A model generated the notes under the pieces. The model saw only the letters and a list, made by a program, of their open reading frames with translations. It had not been told where the DNA came from and ran no database searches. From Qipengyuania sp. HL-TH1 (GTDB lineage Bacteria > Pseudomonadota > Alphaproteobacteria > Sphingomonadales > Sphingomonadaceae): a DNA stretch of 64,000 nt. A program made the translations under genes and the position numbers. Below, piece after piece: positions 9,773 to 18,378 of this stretch. The stretch's first letter is position 1. Each line of letters opens with the position of its first letter. The stretch covers positions 806,001 to 870,000 of the forward strand of contig NZ_CP142675.1 of the NCBI RefSeq assembly GCF_036365825.1, in the 5' to 3' direction.

Positions 9773-10452
9773 TGAAACTTTTTGCCAAGACCATTGCTGC
9801 CGCCGCGCTTGCGGGCACTGCAGCCATCGCAACTCCCGCCGCCGCGCAGGTTTCGGGCATCGCTACCAGCAGCCCCGAAGCCGTGATCGTGCGCAGCCAG
9901 GCGCGCATCAATGCCTATCAGCAGATCGACCAGCAGTATTCGGCGCAGATCGCGCAGATCCGCACGCTGCGTCAGGAAATGCAGACGCTGCAGCAGAGCC
10001 TCGATACCGACAACAATGGCCAGCTGAGCCAGGCCGAAGCGCAGGCCAACCCTACGGTCGTGCAGCAGCTCCAGCAGAAAGAGCAGCAGCTTGGCCAGGC
10101 TTCGCAGCCGATCGTGCTCGCGCAGACCTATGCTATCGAGCAGCTGATCAACGATTACCAGAATGTCCAGCAGCAGGTCATCCAGCAGAAGAACATCCAG
10201 CTGCTGCTGAACCCGGACGCGATCCAGTGGGCACCCGAAGCGGTCAATGTGACCAACGACCTCGTCGCCGCGCTCAACCAGCGCATGCCGAGCGTCCAGA
10301 TCACGCCGCCGGCCGACTGGCGTCCCCGTCAGGAATCGCTGTCCGCGCAGCAGACCGTGTCGCAGGTCCTCCTCGGTGTCGCGCAGCAGCAGGCAGCCCA
10401 GCAGGCCGCGCAGCAGCAGCAGCAGCAGCCCGCGCAGCCGACCGGCCGCTAG
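9772..10452 (+). CDS. OmpH/Skp-family periplasmic chaperone with an EF-hand-like loop
   Basis: This is a Skp-like holdase that would escort unfolded outer-membrane proteins to BamA. An N-terminal signal peptide (cleavage after AAAQ, about residue 26) is followed by a long, Gln-rich, coiled-coil-prone region, as in OmpH proteins. At 226 residues it is longer than E. coli Skp (about 161) because of an extended C-terminal Gln-rich tail. Residues 78-89 ([12 protein letters not shown]) match the 12-residue EF-hand calcium-binding loop, which is not a standard Skp feature. It starts within the bamA stop codon and is 22 bases ahead of fabZ. Confidence 0.88.
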   Translation: MKLFAKTIAAAALAGTAAIATPAAAQVSGIATSSPEAVIVRSQARINAYQQIDQQYSAQIAQIRTLRQEMQTLQQSLDTDNNGQLSQAEAQANPTVVQQLQQKEQQLGQASQPIVLAQTYAIEQLINDYQNVQQQVIQQKNIQLLLNPDAIQWAPEAVNVTNDLVAALNQRMPSVQITPPADWRPRQESLSAQQTVSQVLLGVAQQQAAQQAAQQQQQQPAQPTGR

Positions 10453-10474
10453 GCACGACAAGAGGGGCAGGGTG

Positions 10475-10927
10475 ATGAGCGAGACCGGTTTCGACATCGT
10501 CGGGGTGCTTAAGCGCCTGCCGCATCGCTATCCCCTGCTGCTCGTCGACCGGGTGCAGGAACTGGTCGCCGACGAGCGTATCCACGCGGTCAAGGCGGTC
10601 AGCTTCAACGAGGATTTCTTCCAGGGCCATTTCCCCGGCGCGCCGATCATGCCCGGCGTTCTCCAGATCGAGGCGCTGGCGCAGGCCGCGGGCGTGCTCG
10701 CGGTGGAGAGCCTCGGTCTCGCGGATTCGGGCAAGCTGGTCTATTTCATGGCGATCGAGAACGCCAAGTTCCGCGCGCCCGTGACGCCGGGCGTGCTGCT
10801 CGATCTCAAGGCCGAATTCGTGCAGAAGCGCGCCAAGGTCTGCAAGTTCGCCGGCAAGGCGAGCGTGGATGGCAAGGTGACCTGCGAAGTGCAGTTCACC
10901 GCGATGATTGCCGACGCACCCGAATAG
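10475..10927 (+). CDS. fabZ: 3-hydroxyacyl-ACP dehydratase FabZ
   Basis: FabZ dehydrates 3-hydroxyacyl-ACP in type II fatty acid synthesis. The product of 150 residues has the hot-dog fold signatures [16 protein letters not shown] and [19 protein letters not shown], which contain the catalytic His and Glu. The ATG at 10475 follows AGGGGCAGGG; the frame is open further upstream to 10376, but that part shadows the skp-like gene. In most Gram-negatives fabZ is flanked by lpxD and lpxA here; both are absent, as expected where glycosphingolipids replace lipopolysaccharide. Confidence 0.96.
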   Translation: MSETGFDIVGVLKRLPHRYPLLLVDRVQELVADERIHAVKAVSFNEDFFQGHFPGAPIMPGVLQIEALAQAAGVLAVESLGLADSGKLVYFMAIENAKFRAPVTPGVLLDLKAEFVQKRAKVCKFAGKASVDGKVTCEVQFTAMIADAPE

Positions 10928-10929
10928 GG

Positions 10930-10958
10930 TTGTCAATTCGGGCGCTCGCCGCTATGCG
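10930..10958 (+). promoter_or_regulatory. candidate promoter for rpmE
   Basis: TTGTCA (10930-10935) is separated by 17 bases from TATGCG (10953-10958). This gives five of six -35 matches but only three of six -10 matches to the sigma-70 consensus. It sits in the fabZ-rpmE gap about 60 bases before the L31 start. Confidence 0.35.
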
Positions 10959-11020
10959 CGCGCCTTTCCCATAACAGCTGGACCGGTCGGAACCGTTCCG
11001 ATGCTAGAAGGACGTTTATC

Positions 11021-11248
11021 ATGAAGGCCGCAGGTCACCCCGATTACCACATGATCACGGTCAAGATGACCGATGGTACCGAATTCCAGACGCGCTCCAC
11101 CTGGGGCAACGAGGGCGAAACGCTGACGCTCGACATCGATCCGACCAGCCATCCGGCATGGACCGGTGGCACCAAGCAGATCCAGGAAGGCGGCCGCGTC
11201 GCAGCCTTCAACAAGCGCTTCGGCGGCCTGTCGCTCAAGAAGGGCTGA
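11021..11248 (+). CDS. rpmE: 50S ribosomal protein L31
   Basis: L31 is a small 50S protein that contributes to an intersubunit bridge. The 75 residues contain the family core [14 protein letters not shown] and the ending [12 protein letters not shown]. No CxxC zinc-binding cysteines are present, so it is the zinc-independent form. The ATG follows AGAAGGACG. A strong terminator-like hairpin follows about 25 bases after the stop, suggesting a single-gene or terminal transcription unit. Confidence 0.95.
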   Translation: MKAAGHPDYHMITVKMTDGTEFQTRSTWGNEGETLTLDIDPTSHPAWTGGTKQIQEGGRVAAFNKRFGGLSLKKG

Positions 11249-11273
11249 GCGCAACCAGTCCAAGAGTTTACGC

Positions 11274-11302
11274 AAGGGCGGTCCCGCGGGGCCGCCCTTT
11301 CT
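11274..11302 (+). terminator. rho-independent terminator after rpmE
   Basis: AAGGGCGG (11274-11281) pairs with CCGCCCTT (11292-11299) over a 10-base loop and runs into TTTCTC. The position just past the L31 stop supports a terminator. The A residues on the left arm could also give weak bidirectional function for the convergent minus-strand gene. Confidence 0.75.
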
Positions 11303-11335
11303 CGTTGGACGAACGCCGCGCGCCGGATAGCCGCG

Positions 11336-11941
11336 TCACCAGCCCCAGGGCTTCTCGCGGTACCATTTGGTGATCACATATTTGATCCCCTTGCGCACCT
11401 TCATCCCGTGATGGAGCGTATTGGGGTTTTCGCGCAGGTCGGGGCGCCGGTTGTTCCAGCAGACCAGCTTGCCCGCCTCGGGCTGGAAGGTCTTACCGAC
11501 CGCCTTGAAGCGGGTCGCCCCGCCGCCTTCGACCTCGTTCAGATAGATCATGAAGGTCCAGGTCCGCTGGCCCGCGACCGAGCAATAGGTCGCCCAGTCG
11601 GCCCCGCCGCGATTGAAATAGTCGCAATGCGGTTTGAATTCCTGCCCCACGTCATAGCGCTGGCCCTGCAGCGGTTCGCCATGCGCGGGGTCGATCCCGT
11701 TGAGGTCGTACAGCAAGTCTTCGAGTGCCTGGACGGCAGGTTCAGTCGTATCGAGGTCGCAGGTTTCGCTGGTGCGAAAATAGCGGTCGTCGCCCGCATC
11801 GGCGAGCGTCGAGGGCCGCCGGTCCTGCTCGATCAGGCGGATCAATCCGGCACGCAGGGCGAGGGGGACGAAGTCGCGCAGCTGGAACAGCTCGATCTTG
11901 TCGCTCGGCACGCGTTGCATGCCCTCGCGCGCCAGCAGCAT
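11336..11941 (-). CDS. prolyl 4-hydroxylase-like 2OG-Fe(II) oxygenase
   Basis: This is a predicted 2-oxoglutarate- and iron-dependent hydroxylase; its substrate, probably a peptidyl proline, is unknown. In 201 residues it shows the Fe(II) facial triad typical of P4H-type enzymes: His105 and Asp107 (PHCDYF), His177 (TLHHGMKV), and the 2OG-binding Lys187 in GIKYVITKW. The segment RTWTFMIYLN and the EGGATRF-like turn also match the P4H alpha-subunit catalytic domain. The chosen start is the ATG at 11941; only a weak ribosome-binding sequence precedes it. It converges with rpmE and stands alone. The downstream 230 bases up to tRNA-His hold no gene. Confidence 0.85.
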   Translation of the reverse strand: MLLAREGMQRVPSDKIELFQLRDFVPLALRAGLIRLIEQDRRPSTLADAGDDRYFRTSETCDLDTTEPAVQALEDLLYDLNGIDPAHGEPLQGQRYDVGQEFKPHCDYFNRGGADWATYCSVAGQRTWTFMIYLNEVEGGGATRFKAVGKTFQPEAGKLVCWNNRRPDLRENPNTLHHGMKVRKGIKYVITKWYREKPWGW

Positions 11942-12103
11942 CTCGCTCGAAGATCTCGCCCGGTCCCGTCATCACTTTTACGATAGCGCGCGCGCAACGC
12001 GCTTCAACCGCGAAAGAAAATTGCGCACAGCTGCGGCGGTTGCGATTTTCGCTTCCCTATTCGGCTTCATTGTGCAACAGGCACGCGCCGTTGCGCAGGC
12101 GGC

Positions 12104-12131
12104 TTGACGCTGTCCCGCTCATGCGTAACAG
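12104..12131 (+). promoter_or_regulatory. candidate promoter for tRNA-His
   Basis: TTGACG (12104-12109) is followed after 16 bases by TAACAG (12126-12131). This would start transcription about 25 bases before the tRNA 5' end. The -35 matches five of six consensus bases, the -10 three of six. Confidence 0.45.
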
Positions 12132-12163
12132 CCCCCCTTTCCCGGGCGGTTCCGGGGGCATGT

Positions 12164-12241
12164 GGCGATCGTAGCTCAGTTGGTTAGAGCGCCGGTTTGT
12201 GGTACCGGAGGTCGCGGGTTCGAACCCCGTCGATCGCCCCA
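12164..12241 (+). tRNA. tRNA-His (anticodon GTG)
   Basis: A complete cloverleaf can be drawn. The acceptor GCGATCG (12165-12171) pairs with CGATCGC (12231-12237). The anticodon stem CCGGT/ACCGG encloses loop TTGTGGT with anticodon GTG. The T-arm contains TTCGAAC. C73 at 12238 faces G-1 at 12164, the histidine identity pair, and CCA is encoded at 12239-12241. No duplicated 3' end was seen nearby, so there is no sign of integration here. Confidence 0.97.
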
Positions 12242-12291
12242 TATTCTCCCCCATCATGGCCGTCCATCAGAGCATTTTGGGGACTCGCTGC

Positions 12292-13356
12292 ATGACGGCA
12301 TTCTGGACCGAAGCGGATTTCGACGACCATGAACTGGTCGAGGTGGTCCGCGATGCGAAAAGCGGCCTGACCGCCATCATCGCGCTCCATTCGACCCATC
12401 TCGGTCCCGGTGCCGGCGGCACCCGCTTCTGGCATTATGCCGAACCCGCCGATGCCATGCGCGATGCGCTTCGCCTGTCGCGCGGGATGAGCTACAAGAA
12501 CGCCATGGCGGGCCTGCCGATGGGCGGGGGCAAGGCCGTGATCCTGGCCAAGAAGGACACCGCCAAGACGCCCGAAATGCTGGCGGCCTTCGCCGATGCG
12601 GTGGAGCGGCTCAACGGCCAGTACGTCACCGCCGAAGACGTCGGCATTTCCGAAGCCGACATGGCCGCGGTCGCGCAGCGCACGCAATATGTCTCGGGCC
12701 TCCCGGTCGAGGGCGAGGACGCCGCAGGCGGCGATCCGGGCCCGTTCACCGCGCTCGGCATCTTCCTCGGTATCAAGGCCGCGGTGCGGTACAAGCTCGG
12801 CAAGGACAGCATCGAAGGCGTGCATGTTGCGCTGCAGGGCACGGGCAGTGTCGGCGGCGGCGTTGCCCGCTTGCTGGCGCGCGATGGGGCCAGGCTGACG
12901 CTTTCCGACATCGACGCGGGCCGCGCAGAAGCGCTTGCCGCCGAACTCGGTGCGGAGACCGCTGCGGCCGATGCAATCATGTCGGTTTCCTGCGATGTCT
13001 TCAGCCCCAATGCGCTGGGCGCGATCCTCGACGACGAGGGTATTGCGCGGCTCGATTGCCAGATCGTGGCGGGCGGTGCGAACAACCAGATCAAGCGTCC
13101 GGAACATGGCCCGATGCTGGCCGAACGCGGCATTCTCTATGCCCCCGATTATGTGATCAATGCCGGCGGAATCATCTCGGTAACGCTCGAATATCTCTGT
13201 CGCCGGGACAAGGCGCCGTGCGATATCAACGAGGTCCGCAAGCGCATCGCGCTGATCCCCGGGCGGCTCGAACAGATCTGGCAGGAAAGCGACCGGAGCG
13301 GGGTCTCGCCCGACCAGGTTGCCGATCGCATGGCACAGGAACTGATCGGCCGCTGA
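12292..13356 (+). CDS. Glu/Leu/Phe/Val dehydrogenase (leucine dehydrogenase type)
   Basis: A cytosolic NAD+-dependent amino-acid dehydrogenase that would oxidatively deaminate branched-chain amino acids. The 354 residues match leucine dehydrogenases (about 360). Residues 38-45 (GPGAGGTR) and the substrate-binding/catalytic lysines Lys69 (SYKNAMAGLP) and Lys81 (MGGGKAVI) are present, followed by TAEDVGIS and a Rossmann motif GTGSVGGGVARLL. GAGN-type cofactor contacts lie late in the protein (GGANNQ). The start at 12292 has GGGGA 9 bases upstream; ATG 12256 is possible but lacks a ribosome-binding site. It stands between tRNA-His and ccmC with no obvious operon partner. Confidence 0.88.
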   Translation: MTAFWTEADFDDHELVEVVRDAKSGLTAIIALHSTHLGPGAGGTRFWHYAEPADAMRDALRLSRGMSYKNAMAGLPMGGGKAVILAKKDTAKTPEMLAAFADAVERLNGQYVTAEDVGISEADMAAVAQRTQYVSGLPVEGEDAAGGDPGPFTALGIFLGIKAAVRYKLGKDSIEGVHVALQGTGSVGGGVARLLARDGARLTLSDIDAGRAEALAAELGAETAAADAIMSVSCDVFSPNALGAILDDEGIARLDCQIVAGGANNQIKRPEHGPMLAERGILYAPDYVINAGGIISVTLEYLCRRDKAPCDINEVRKRIALIPGRLEQIWQESDRSGVSPDQVADRMAQELIGR

Positions 13357-13414
13357 ACTGCGCCCTTGCGAGGCCGGTGGCGCGCTGCCAAAGCGGTGCC
13401 GGACGGTATATTCG

Positions 13415-14137
13415 ATGCATGGCTTCGCCAATCCCAAGCGCTTCCTCGCGCTCGCCAACCCGCTGACCCCGCTGCTGCTGGTCGGCGGCTTGGTGGTGAG
13501 CGCGGCCGCGCTCTATTGGGGCCTGTTCCAGGTGCCTCCCGACCGTCTGATGGGAGAGACGGTGCGCATCCTGTTCCTGCATGTCCCGGCTGCATGGCTG
13601 GGGATGGGCGGCTGGACCGCGATCGCCGTGGCAAGCCTCGTATTCCTCGTCTGGCGGCACCCGCTCGCCGCGCTGGCCGCACGCGCTGCGGCATTGCCCG
13701 GCCTCGTCTTCACGATCATCTGTCTCGCCACCGGATCCATCTGGGGACGCCCGACCTGGGGCACCTGGTGGGTGTGGGACGGGCGGCTGACCAGCATGCT
13801 GGTGCTCGCCTTCCTCTATCTCGCCTATATCGCGCTGGCGCAGGCCGCCGAACGCGAAGGTGTTTCGCCGCGCATTCCGGCCATTTTCGGCCTGCTCGGC
13901 GCGATCAACATCCCGATCATCAATCGCAGCGTGGTGTGGTGGAATTCGCTCCACCAGCCGCCCAGCATCACGCTGGGCAAGAGCGCGATCGACGCCGAAT
14001 TCCTCGTGCCGCTGCTGGTTGCAGTGGCCGGCTTCTCTTTGCTGTTCGGCGGAGTCGTACTCGCACGCATGCGCGCGCTGCTCGCCGATGTGCAGGCCGA
14101 GGCGCGCCTGCGCCGCCGCGCGATGGAAGCCGCCTGA
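13415..14137 (+). CDS. ccmC: heme exporter/handling protein CcmC
   Basis: CcmC is an inner-membrane protein that presents heme to the chaperone CcmE in System I cytochrome c maturation. It has 240 residues with six hydrophobic helices. The periplasmic Trp-rich signature WGTWWVWD at residues 115-122 and heme-ligand histidines (His56 in LFLHVP and one in SLHQPP) are present. Its TGA overlaps the ccmD ATG. ccmA and ccmB do not precede it, so the heme ABC exporter is encoded elsewhere or differently. Confidence 0.95.
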   Translation: MHGFANPKRFLALANPLTPLLLVGGLVVSAAALYWGLFQVPPDRLMGETVRILFLHVPAAWLGMGGWTAIAVASLVFLVWRHPLAALAARAAALPGLVFTIICLATGSIWGRPTWGTWWVWDGRLTSMLVLAFLYLAYIALAQAAEREGVSPRIPAIFGLLGAINIPIINRSVVWWNSLHQPPSITLGKSAIDAEFLVPLLVAVAGFSLLFGGVVLARMRALLADVQAEARLRRRAMEAA

Positions 14138-14277
14138 TGCGCGAAGCACTCGATCAATGGACCTTCGTCGTCGCAGCCTATGCAGTGGGCGTGATCGGCA
14201 CGCTGGCGATGGTCGGCTGGGCATGGCTCGACATGAAACGCGCCGAGAAGCGCCGCGAGGAAAGCCGCCGGAAATGA
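14137..14277 (+). CDS. ccmD: small membrane protein CcmD
   Basis: This is a 46-residue protein with one transmembrane helix (about residues 8-30, VVAAYAVGVIGTLAMVGW) and a strongly basic C-terminal tail (KRAEKRREESRRK). It is the size and topology of CcmD, which helps release holo-CcmE from the CcmABC complex. Sequence conservation in CcmD is poor, so the call rests on position: start overlapping the ccmC stop, end overlapping the ccmE start (ATGA). Confidence 0.85.
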   Translation: MREALDQWTFVVAAYAVGVIGTLAMVGWAWLDMKRAEKRREESRRK

Positions 14278-14744
14278 ACGCGCCCAAACCCAAGCACCAG
14301 CGGCTCGTGCTGGTCGTCCTCGCGCTCGTGGCGCTGGTCGGGGCAGGCCTGCTCGCGGCCTATGCATTGCGCAACCAGGCGAGTTATTTCTATCTGCCCG
14401 GGCAGATGCTCGCCGACCCGCCCGAGGTCGGCCAGGCGGTGCGCTTGGGCGGTATGGTCGAGCAAGGATCGCTCGAAACCGCGGCCGACGGGGTCACGCT
14501 GACCTTCGCCGTCACGGGAAATGACGGATCGCGCGTGCCGGTACGCTTCAGCGGGATCGCGCCCGACCTGTTCGTCGAAGGTTCGGGTGTGGTCGCCGAA
14601 GGGCGGCTGGGGCCCGGCGGGATATTCATCGCCGACAATCTCCTCGCCAAGCATGACGAGAATTACGTGCCGCGCGAATTGCAGGACATGGACCAGCACC
14701 AGGCCGCGCAAATGGCCGAGGAAACGACGGTCGGGCTGGAATGA
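14274..14744 (+). CDS. ccmE: heme chaperone CcmE
   Basis: CcmE is a membrane-anchored periplasmic heme chaperone that carries covalently bound heme to CcmF. It is 156 residues long with an N-terminal anchor helix (about 11-32) and an OB-fold domain. The heme-binding motif LLAKHDENYVP contains His127 and Tyr131, the HxxxY signature. ATG 14274 overlaps the ccmD stop and its own stop overlaps the ccmF start. Confidence 0.95.
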   Translation: MNAPKPKHQRLVLVVLALVALVGAGLLAAYALRNQASYFYLPGQMLADPPEVGQAVRLGGMVEQGSLETAADGVTLTFAVTGNDGSRVPVRFSGIAPDLFVEGSGVVAEGRLGPGGIFIADNLLAKHDENYVPRELQDMDQHQAAQMAEETTVGLE

Positions 14745-16696
14745 TCGCCGAACTGGGTCTTGCCGCCCTGTGGCTCGCCGCTGCTTTGGCCGCGCTGCAG
14801 ATGGCCGTCGGCTTCATGGCGGTGCGCAATGACGGGGCGAGCGAACTGGCCGGGCTGATTCGCCCCGCGGCGATCGTCCAGGGTGTGCTCGTCGCGTTCT
14901 CCTTCGCAATGCTGGTGTGGCTGTTTGCCGTCACCGATCTCTCGGTCAAGCTGGTGGCCTCCAATTCGCATTCGATGAAACCGCTGGTGTTCAAGCTGTC
15001 GGGCACATGGGGCAATCATGAAGGCTCGATGCTGCTGTGGGTGACCGTGATGGGTCTCGCCGGTGCCCTGATCGCGCTGGTCGAGCGGCGTCTGCCCGAG
15101 CGGACGATGAATGCCACGCTGGCCGCACAGGGCGTGGTCTCGCTGGGATTTTACGCCTTCCTGCTGCTCAGTTCGAATCCCTTCGAACGCCTGCCGACCC
15201 CCGCTGCGGAGGGGATGGGGCTCAATCCGCTGCTGCAGGACATCGGTCTCGCCTTCCATCCGCCCACGCTCTACCTCGGCTATGTCGGCCTGTCGGTTGC
15301 CTTCAGCTTCGCCGTGGGGGCGCTGCTGACGCGGCAGGTGACCCCCGATTTCGCGCGCGCAATGCGGCCGTGGGTGCTCGGCGCGTGGGTCATGCTGACG
15401 GTGGGCATCACCGCGGGCAGTTACTGGGCCTATTACGAACTTGGCTGGGGCGGCTGGTGGTTCTGGGACCCGGTCGAGAACGCCTCGCTGATGCCGTGGT
15501 TGGCAGCCACCGCCCTGTTGCACTCGGCCAGTGTTCTAGCCAGCCGCGACGCCTTGCGCACCTGGACGATCATGCTCGGCGTGGTCGCCTTCTCGATGAG
15601 CATGGTCGGCACGTTCCTCGTGCGCTCGGGCATCCTGACCAGCGTGCACGCCTTCGCCGTCGATCCCGAGCGGGGGACCTTCATCCTCGTGCTGCTCGGT
15701 ATTTTCATCGGTGGGGCGCTGCTGCTGTTCGCGCTGCGCGCCAATACGATCAGCGAGGGCGAACGGTTCGCGCTCGCCAGCCGCGAAGGCGCGCTGGTCT
15801 TCAACAACGTCATGCTGAGCTCGATCCTGGCCATCGTGCTGCTGGGTACGCTCTACCCGCTGCTGACCGAGGCATTCGATGTGCGCGTGTCGGTCGGGCC
15901 GCCCTATTTCAATCCCGTCGGGGCGATCTTCGTCATCCCCATGCTCGCGGCCATGGCAGTCGGGCCGCTGCTGCGCTGGCGGCAGGACCGGATCGACCGG
16001 ATCGGCCGCGAAGTGGCGCTGTTCGCCGCGCTGGTGCTCGCGGGGCTGGTCCTGTTCGGCCTGCTTGCGGAGATCGCGCTGCTGCCGCTGCTCGGGCTCG
16101 CCTTCGGGCTGGGACTGGCGGTCGCCAGCCTGCTGCCGCTGCGCCGCCGCAAGCTGGGCCGCACCCCGCTTGCGACATGGGGCATGGTAGTCGCCCATTT
16201 CGGTATCGCGGTGGCGCTGATCGGCATGGCGAGCGAAAGCGCCTTTACCAAGGAACGGCTCGCCGCCGTGGCGGAAGGCGGCAACGCCACCGTTGGCCCG
16301 TGGACGATCGCCTTGCAGGGCGTCGAGCCGGTCGCGGGTCCCAACTGGACCGCGATCCAGGGGCGGCTTGCGGCAAGCTATGATGGCGGCGAACCGCACA
16401 TCCTGACCCCGCAATCGCGCAATTTCTGGGCCCCGCCGCAGCAGACCACCGAAAGCGCGCTGGTCACGCGGTGGAACGGCCAGCTTTATGCAGTGATCGG
16501 CGACCGCGCACCCGACGGGCGGTGGCAGGTCCGGCTGTGGTGGAAGCCCTTTGTCCCGCTGATCTGGTACGGCGGCCTGCTGGTGGCGCTGGGCGGCGTG
16601 CTGGCCTTGCTCGGCCGGCTGCTGAGCGATCTGAGGCATCGCCGCCTCGCAGTGCGCATTGCCGAGCGCCGCGCGGACCGGGAGGCGCTCGCATGA
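14741..16696 (+). CDS. ccmF: cytochrome c-type biogenesis heme lyase CcmF
   Basis: CcmF is a large inner-membrane component of the heme lyase that ligates heme to apocytochrome c. The 651 residues match the family. The Trp-rich motif GGWWFWDPVENASLMPW and the LLWVTVMG and AFHPPTLYLGYVG segments carrying heme-ligand histidines are clear, along with more than a dozen hydrophobic helices. It overlaps ccmE upstream and the thioredoxin-like gene downstream by four bases each. Confidence 0.96.
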   Translation: MIAELGLAALWLAAALAALQMAVGFMAVRNDGASELAGLIRPAAIVQGVLVAFSFAMLVWLFAVTDLSVKLVASNSHSMKPLVFKLSGTWGNHEGSMLLWVTVMGLAGALIALVERRLPERTMNATLAAQGVVSLGFYAFLLLSSNPFERLPTPAAEGMGLNPLLQDIGLAFHPPTLYLGYVGLSVAFSFAVGALLTRQVTPDFARAMRPWVLGAWVMLTVGITAGSYWAYYELGWGGWWFWDPVENASLMPWLAATALLHSASVLASRDALRTWTIMLGVVAFSMSMVGTFLVRSGILTSVHAFAVDPERGTFILVLLGIFIGGALLLFALRANTISEGERFALASREGALVFNNVMLSSILAIVLLGTLYPLLTEAFDVRVSVGPPYFNPVGAIFVIPMLAAMAVGPLLRWRQDRIDRIGREVALFAALVLAGLVLFGLLAEIALLPLLGLAFGLGLAVASLLPLRRRKLGRTPLATWGMVVAHFGIAVALIGMASESAFTKERLAAVAEGGNATVGPWTIALQGVEPVAGPNWTAIQGRLAASYDGGEPHILTPQSRNFWAPPQQTTESALVTRWNGQLYAVIGDRAPDGRWQVRLWWKPFVPLIWYGGLLVALGGVLALLGRLLSDLRHRRLAVRIAERRADREALA

Positions 16697-17217
16697 GCTG
16701 GCGTCTGTGGGTCCCGCTATTCCTGTTCGCGCTGTTCATCGGCCTCGCGGCCTATCAGCTGACGCAGCCCAAGGACGAATTCGTCGCCAGCGGCATGGTC
16801 GGCGAAGAACTACCCTATTTCGATCTTCCGCCGGCGATGGACGGGGTCGAAGGGGTATCCAATGCAACCTTTGCCGATGGCCGGCCGCGCCTGCTCAATA
16901 TCTGGGCAAGCTGGTGCCTGCCCTGCATCGCCGAAGCGCCGCATCTCGAAAGCCTCGAGCGGCAGGGCGCGGAGATCGTCGGCGTCGCGATCCGCGACCG
17001 GCCCGAAGACATTGCCCGGTTCCTCGCGCAGCATGGCAATCCCTACAGCCGCATCGGACGCGACGACCTGTCCGAAGTCCAATTGGCGATTGGCTCTTCC
17101 GGCGTGCCGGAAACCTTCGTGATCGATGGCGAGGGCGTGATCCGCTACCAGCATATCGGCGATGTCCGTGCGAGCGATGTCCCGGTGCTGCTGGAACAGC
17201 TGGAGCAGGCCCGATGA
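16693..17217 (+). CDS. ccmG: thiol:disulfide interchange protein CcmG/DsbE
   Basis: This is a periplasmic membrane-anchored thioredoxin that keeps the CXXCH cysteines of apocytochrome c reduced. The 174-residue protein has one N-terminal anchor (about residues 6-23) and the active site WASWCLPC (Cys75 and Cys78) in a thioredoxin fold, with the late cis-Pro loop GVPETFVID. ATG 16693 overlaps the ccmF stop, and its own stop overlaps the ccmH ATG. Confidence 0.93.
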   Translation: MSWRLWVPLFLFALFIGLAAYQLTQPKDEFVASGMVGEELPYFDLPPAMDGVEGVSNATFADGRPRLLNIWASWCLPCIAEAPHLESLERQGAEIVGVAIRDRPEDIARFLAQHGNPYSRIGRDDLSEVQLAIGSSGVPETFVIDGEGVIRYQHIGDVRASDVPVLLEQLEQAR

Positions 17218-17621
17218 TCCGCGCCTTTCTGGCCGCCCTCGTGCTCGCGCTCGCGCTGCCGGCTACCGCGCAGCAAAGCATGCCGCCCGCACCCTATGCC
17301 TATCGCCAGCTCGACGATCCAGCGCAGGAACAGGCCGCGCAGGAACTGATGGAGACGCTGCGCTGCCTCAAGTGCCAGTCGCAGTCGATTGCCGATAGCG
17401 ACGCCCCCATGGCGGGCGACATGCGCCACCAGGTGCGGATCCGCATCGCGGCGGGTGAAAGCCCCGGCGACATTCGCAGCTGGCTGATGCAGCGCTATGG
17501 CGATTACGTCAGCTACAAACCCGCGGTGAGCGCCACGACCTGGCCGCTCTTCGCCATCCCGCTGCTGCTCATACTGGGTGCGGGCGCGGTGCTGCTGCGC
17601 CGGTTCCGGGGGCGTGCATGA
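17214..17621 (+). CDS. ccmH: cytochrome c-type biogenesis protein CcmH (CycL type)
   Basis: CcmH is a small periplasm-facing thiol oxidoreductase of the heme lyase complex. It has a signal peptide (cleavage near ATAQ, residue 20), the hallmark LRCLKCQ (Cys51, Cys54) followed by SIADSDAPMA, and a C-terminal transmembrane helix (about 107-127). Length 135 is normal for the single-domain form. It overlaps the genes on both sides. Confidence 0.94.
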   Translation: MIRAFLAALVLALALPATAQQSMPPAPYAYRQLDDPAQEQAAQELMETLRCLKCQSQSIADSDAPMAGDMRHQVRIRIAAGESPGDIRSWLMQRYGDYVSYKPAVSATTWPLFAIPLLLILGAGAVLLRRFRGRA

Positions 17622-18274
17622 GCTGGTTGCCGATCATTGTTCTCGCGGCGCTGGTCTTTGGCCTCGCGGTCGTCCTGCTCAAGCTGCCGCGCAGCCTGTG
17701 GATGCTGTTTGGCTCGGCGCTGCTGTTCGGGCTCGCGGGCTACGCCTTGCAGGGCCACCCGGGACAGGCCGGCGCGCCCGCAACTCCGGTGACCGACAAT
17801 GCCGCGCAGACCGGCGAATTGATGGTCGAGGCGCGGCGCGAATTCTATCCGGCGGGTAGGCTGCCCTCGCGCTTCGTGGTCACTGCCGATGCCTTCACCC
17901 GGCGTGGCCAACACGACCAGGCGGCGAATTTCCTGCGCAATGCGGTGGCGGAGAACCCGAATGACGGCGAGGCCTGGGTGGCGCTGGGCAATGCGCTGGT
18001 GGAACATGCCGATGGCCAGCTGACTGCGGCGGCGCTGTTCGCCTATTCGCGCGGTGAGCAGGCTGCGCCGAATAATCCCGCGCCGACCTACTTCCTTGGG
18101 CTCGCATTCCTGCGGGCAGGGGAGCCGGGCCGCACGCTCGCGCTGTGGCGCGAACTGCTCGAAGCGGCACCCGAAAATGCCGAGTGGCGGGCACCGCTGG
18201 CCGCGCGACTCGACCGGCTGGAGACGATGTTGGGCGTTGCACAGCCATCCGCTGCCCAACAAAGCGAAGAGTAA
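17618..18274 (+). CDS. CcmI-like TPR apocytochrome chaperone (short form)
   Basis: The 218-residue protein has two N-terminal membrane helices (about 3-21 and 27-43), then a periplasmic TPR region (about 85-200, with NPNDGEAWVALGNALVE and PAPTYFLGLAFLRAGEPG). This is the expected architecture of the CcmI/CycH apocytochrome c chaperone, but shorter than the roughly 400-residue classical form. Its overlap with ccmH and place at the end of the ccm run support the role. It is followed by a 104-base gap with no recognised signal before kup. Confidence 0.75.
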   Translation: MSWLPIIVLAALVFGLAVVLLKLPRSLWMLFGSALLFGLAGYALQGHPGQAGAPATPVTDNAAQTGELMVEARREFYPAGRLPSRFVVTADAFTRRGQHDQAANFLRNAVAENPNDGEAWVALGNALVEHADGQLTAAALFAYSRGEQAAPNNPAPTYFLGLAFLRAGEPGRTLALWRELLEAAPENAEWRAPLAARLDRLETMLGVAQPSAAQQSEE

Positions 18275-18378
18275 TCAATGCGATGCGCGATTTGTTGCGA
18301 GTGCGAAGCCTTGCTGCTAATCGCCGCGACTTCGCCAAGCAGGCCATGTGACACGATGTTGTCGGAACCCAATCCCGC

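Noticed and set aside
12164..12241. tRNA-His as a second integration site
   Set aside because: No copy of its 3' end was found downstream, and the following gene is an ordinary core-like dehydrogenase.
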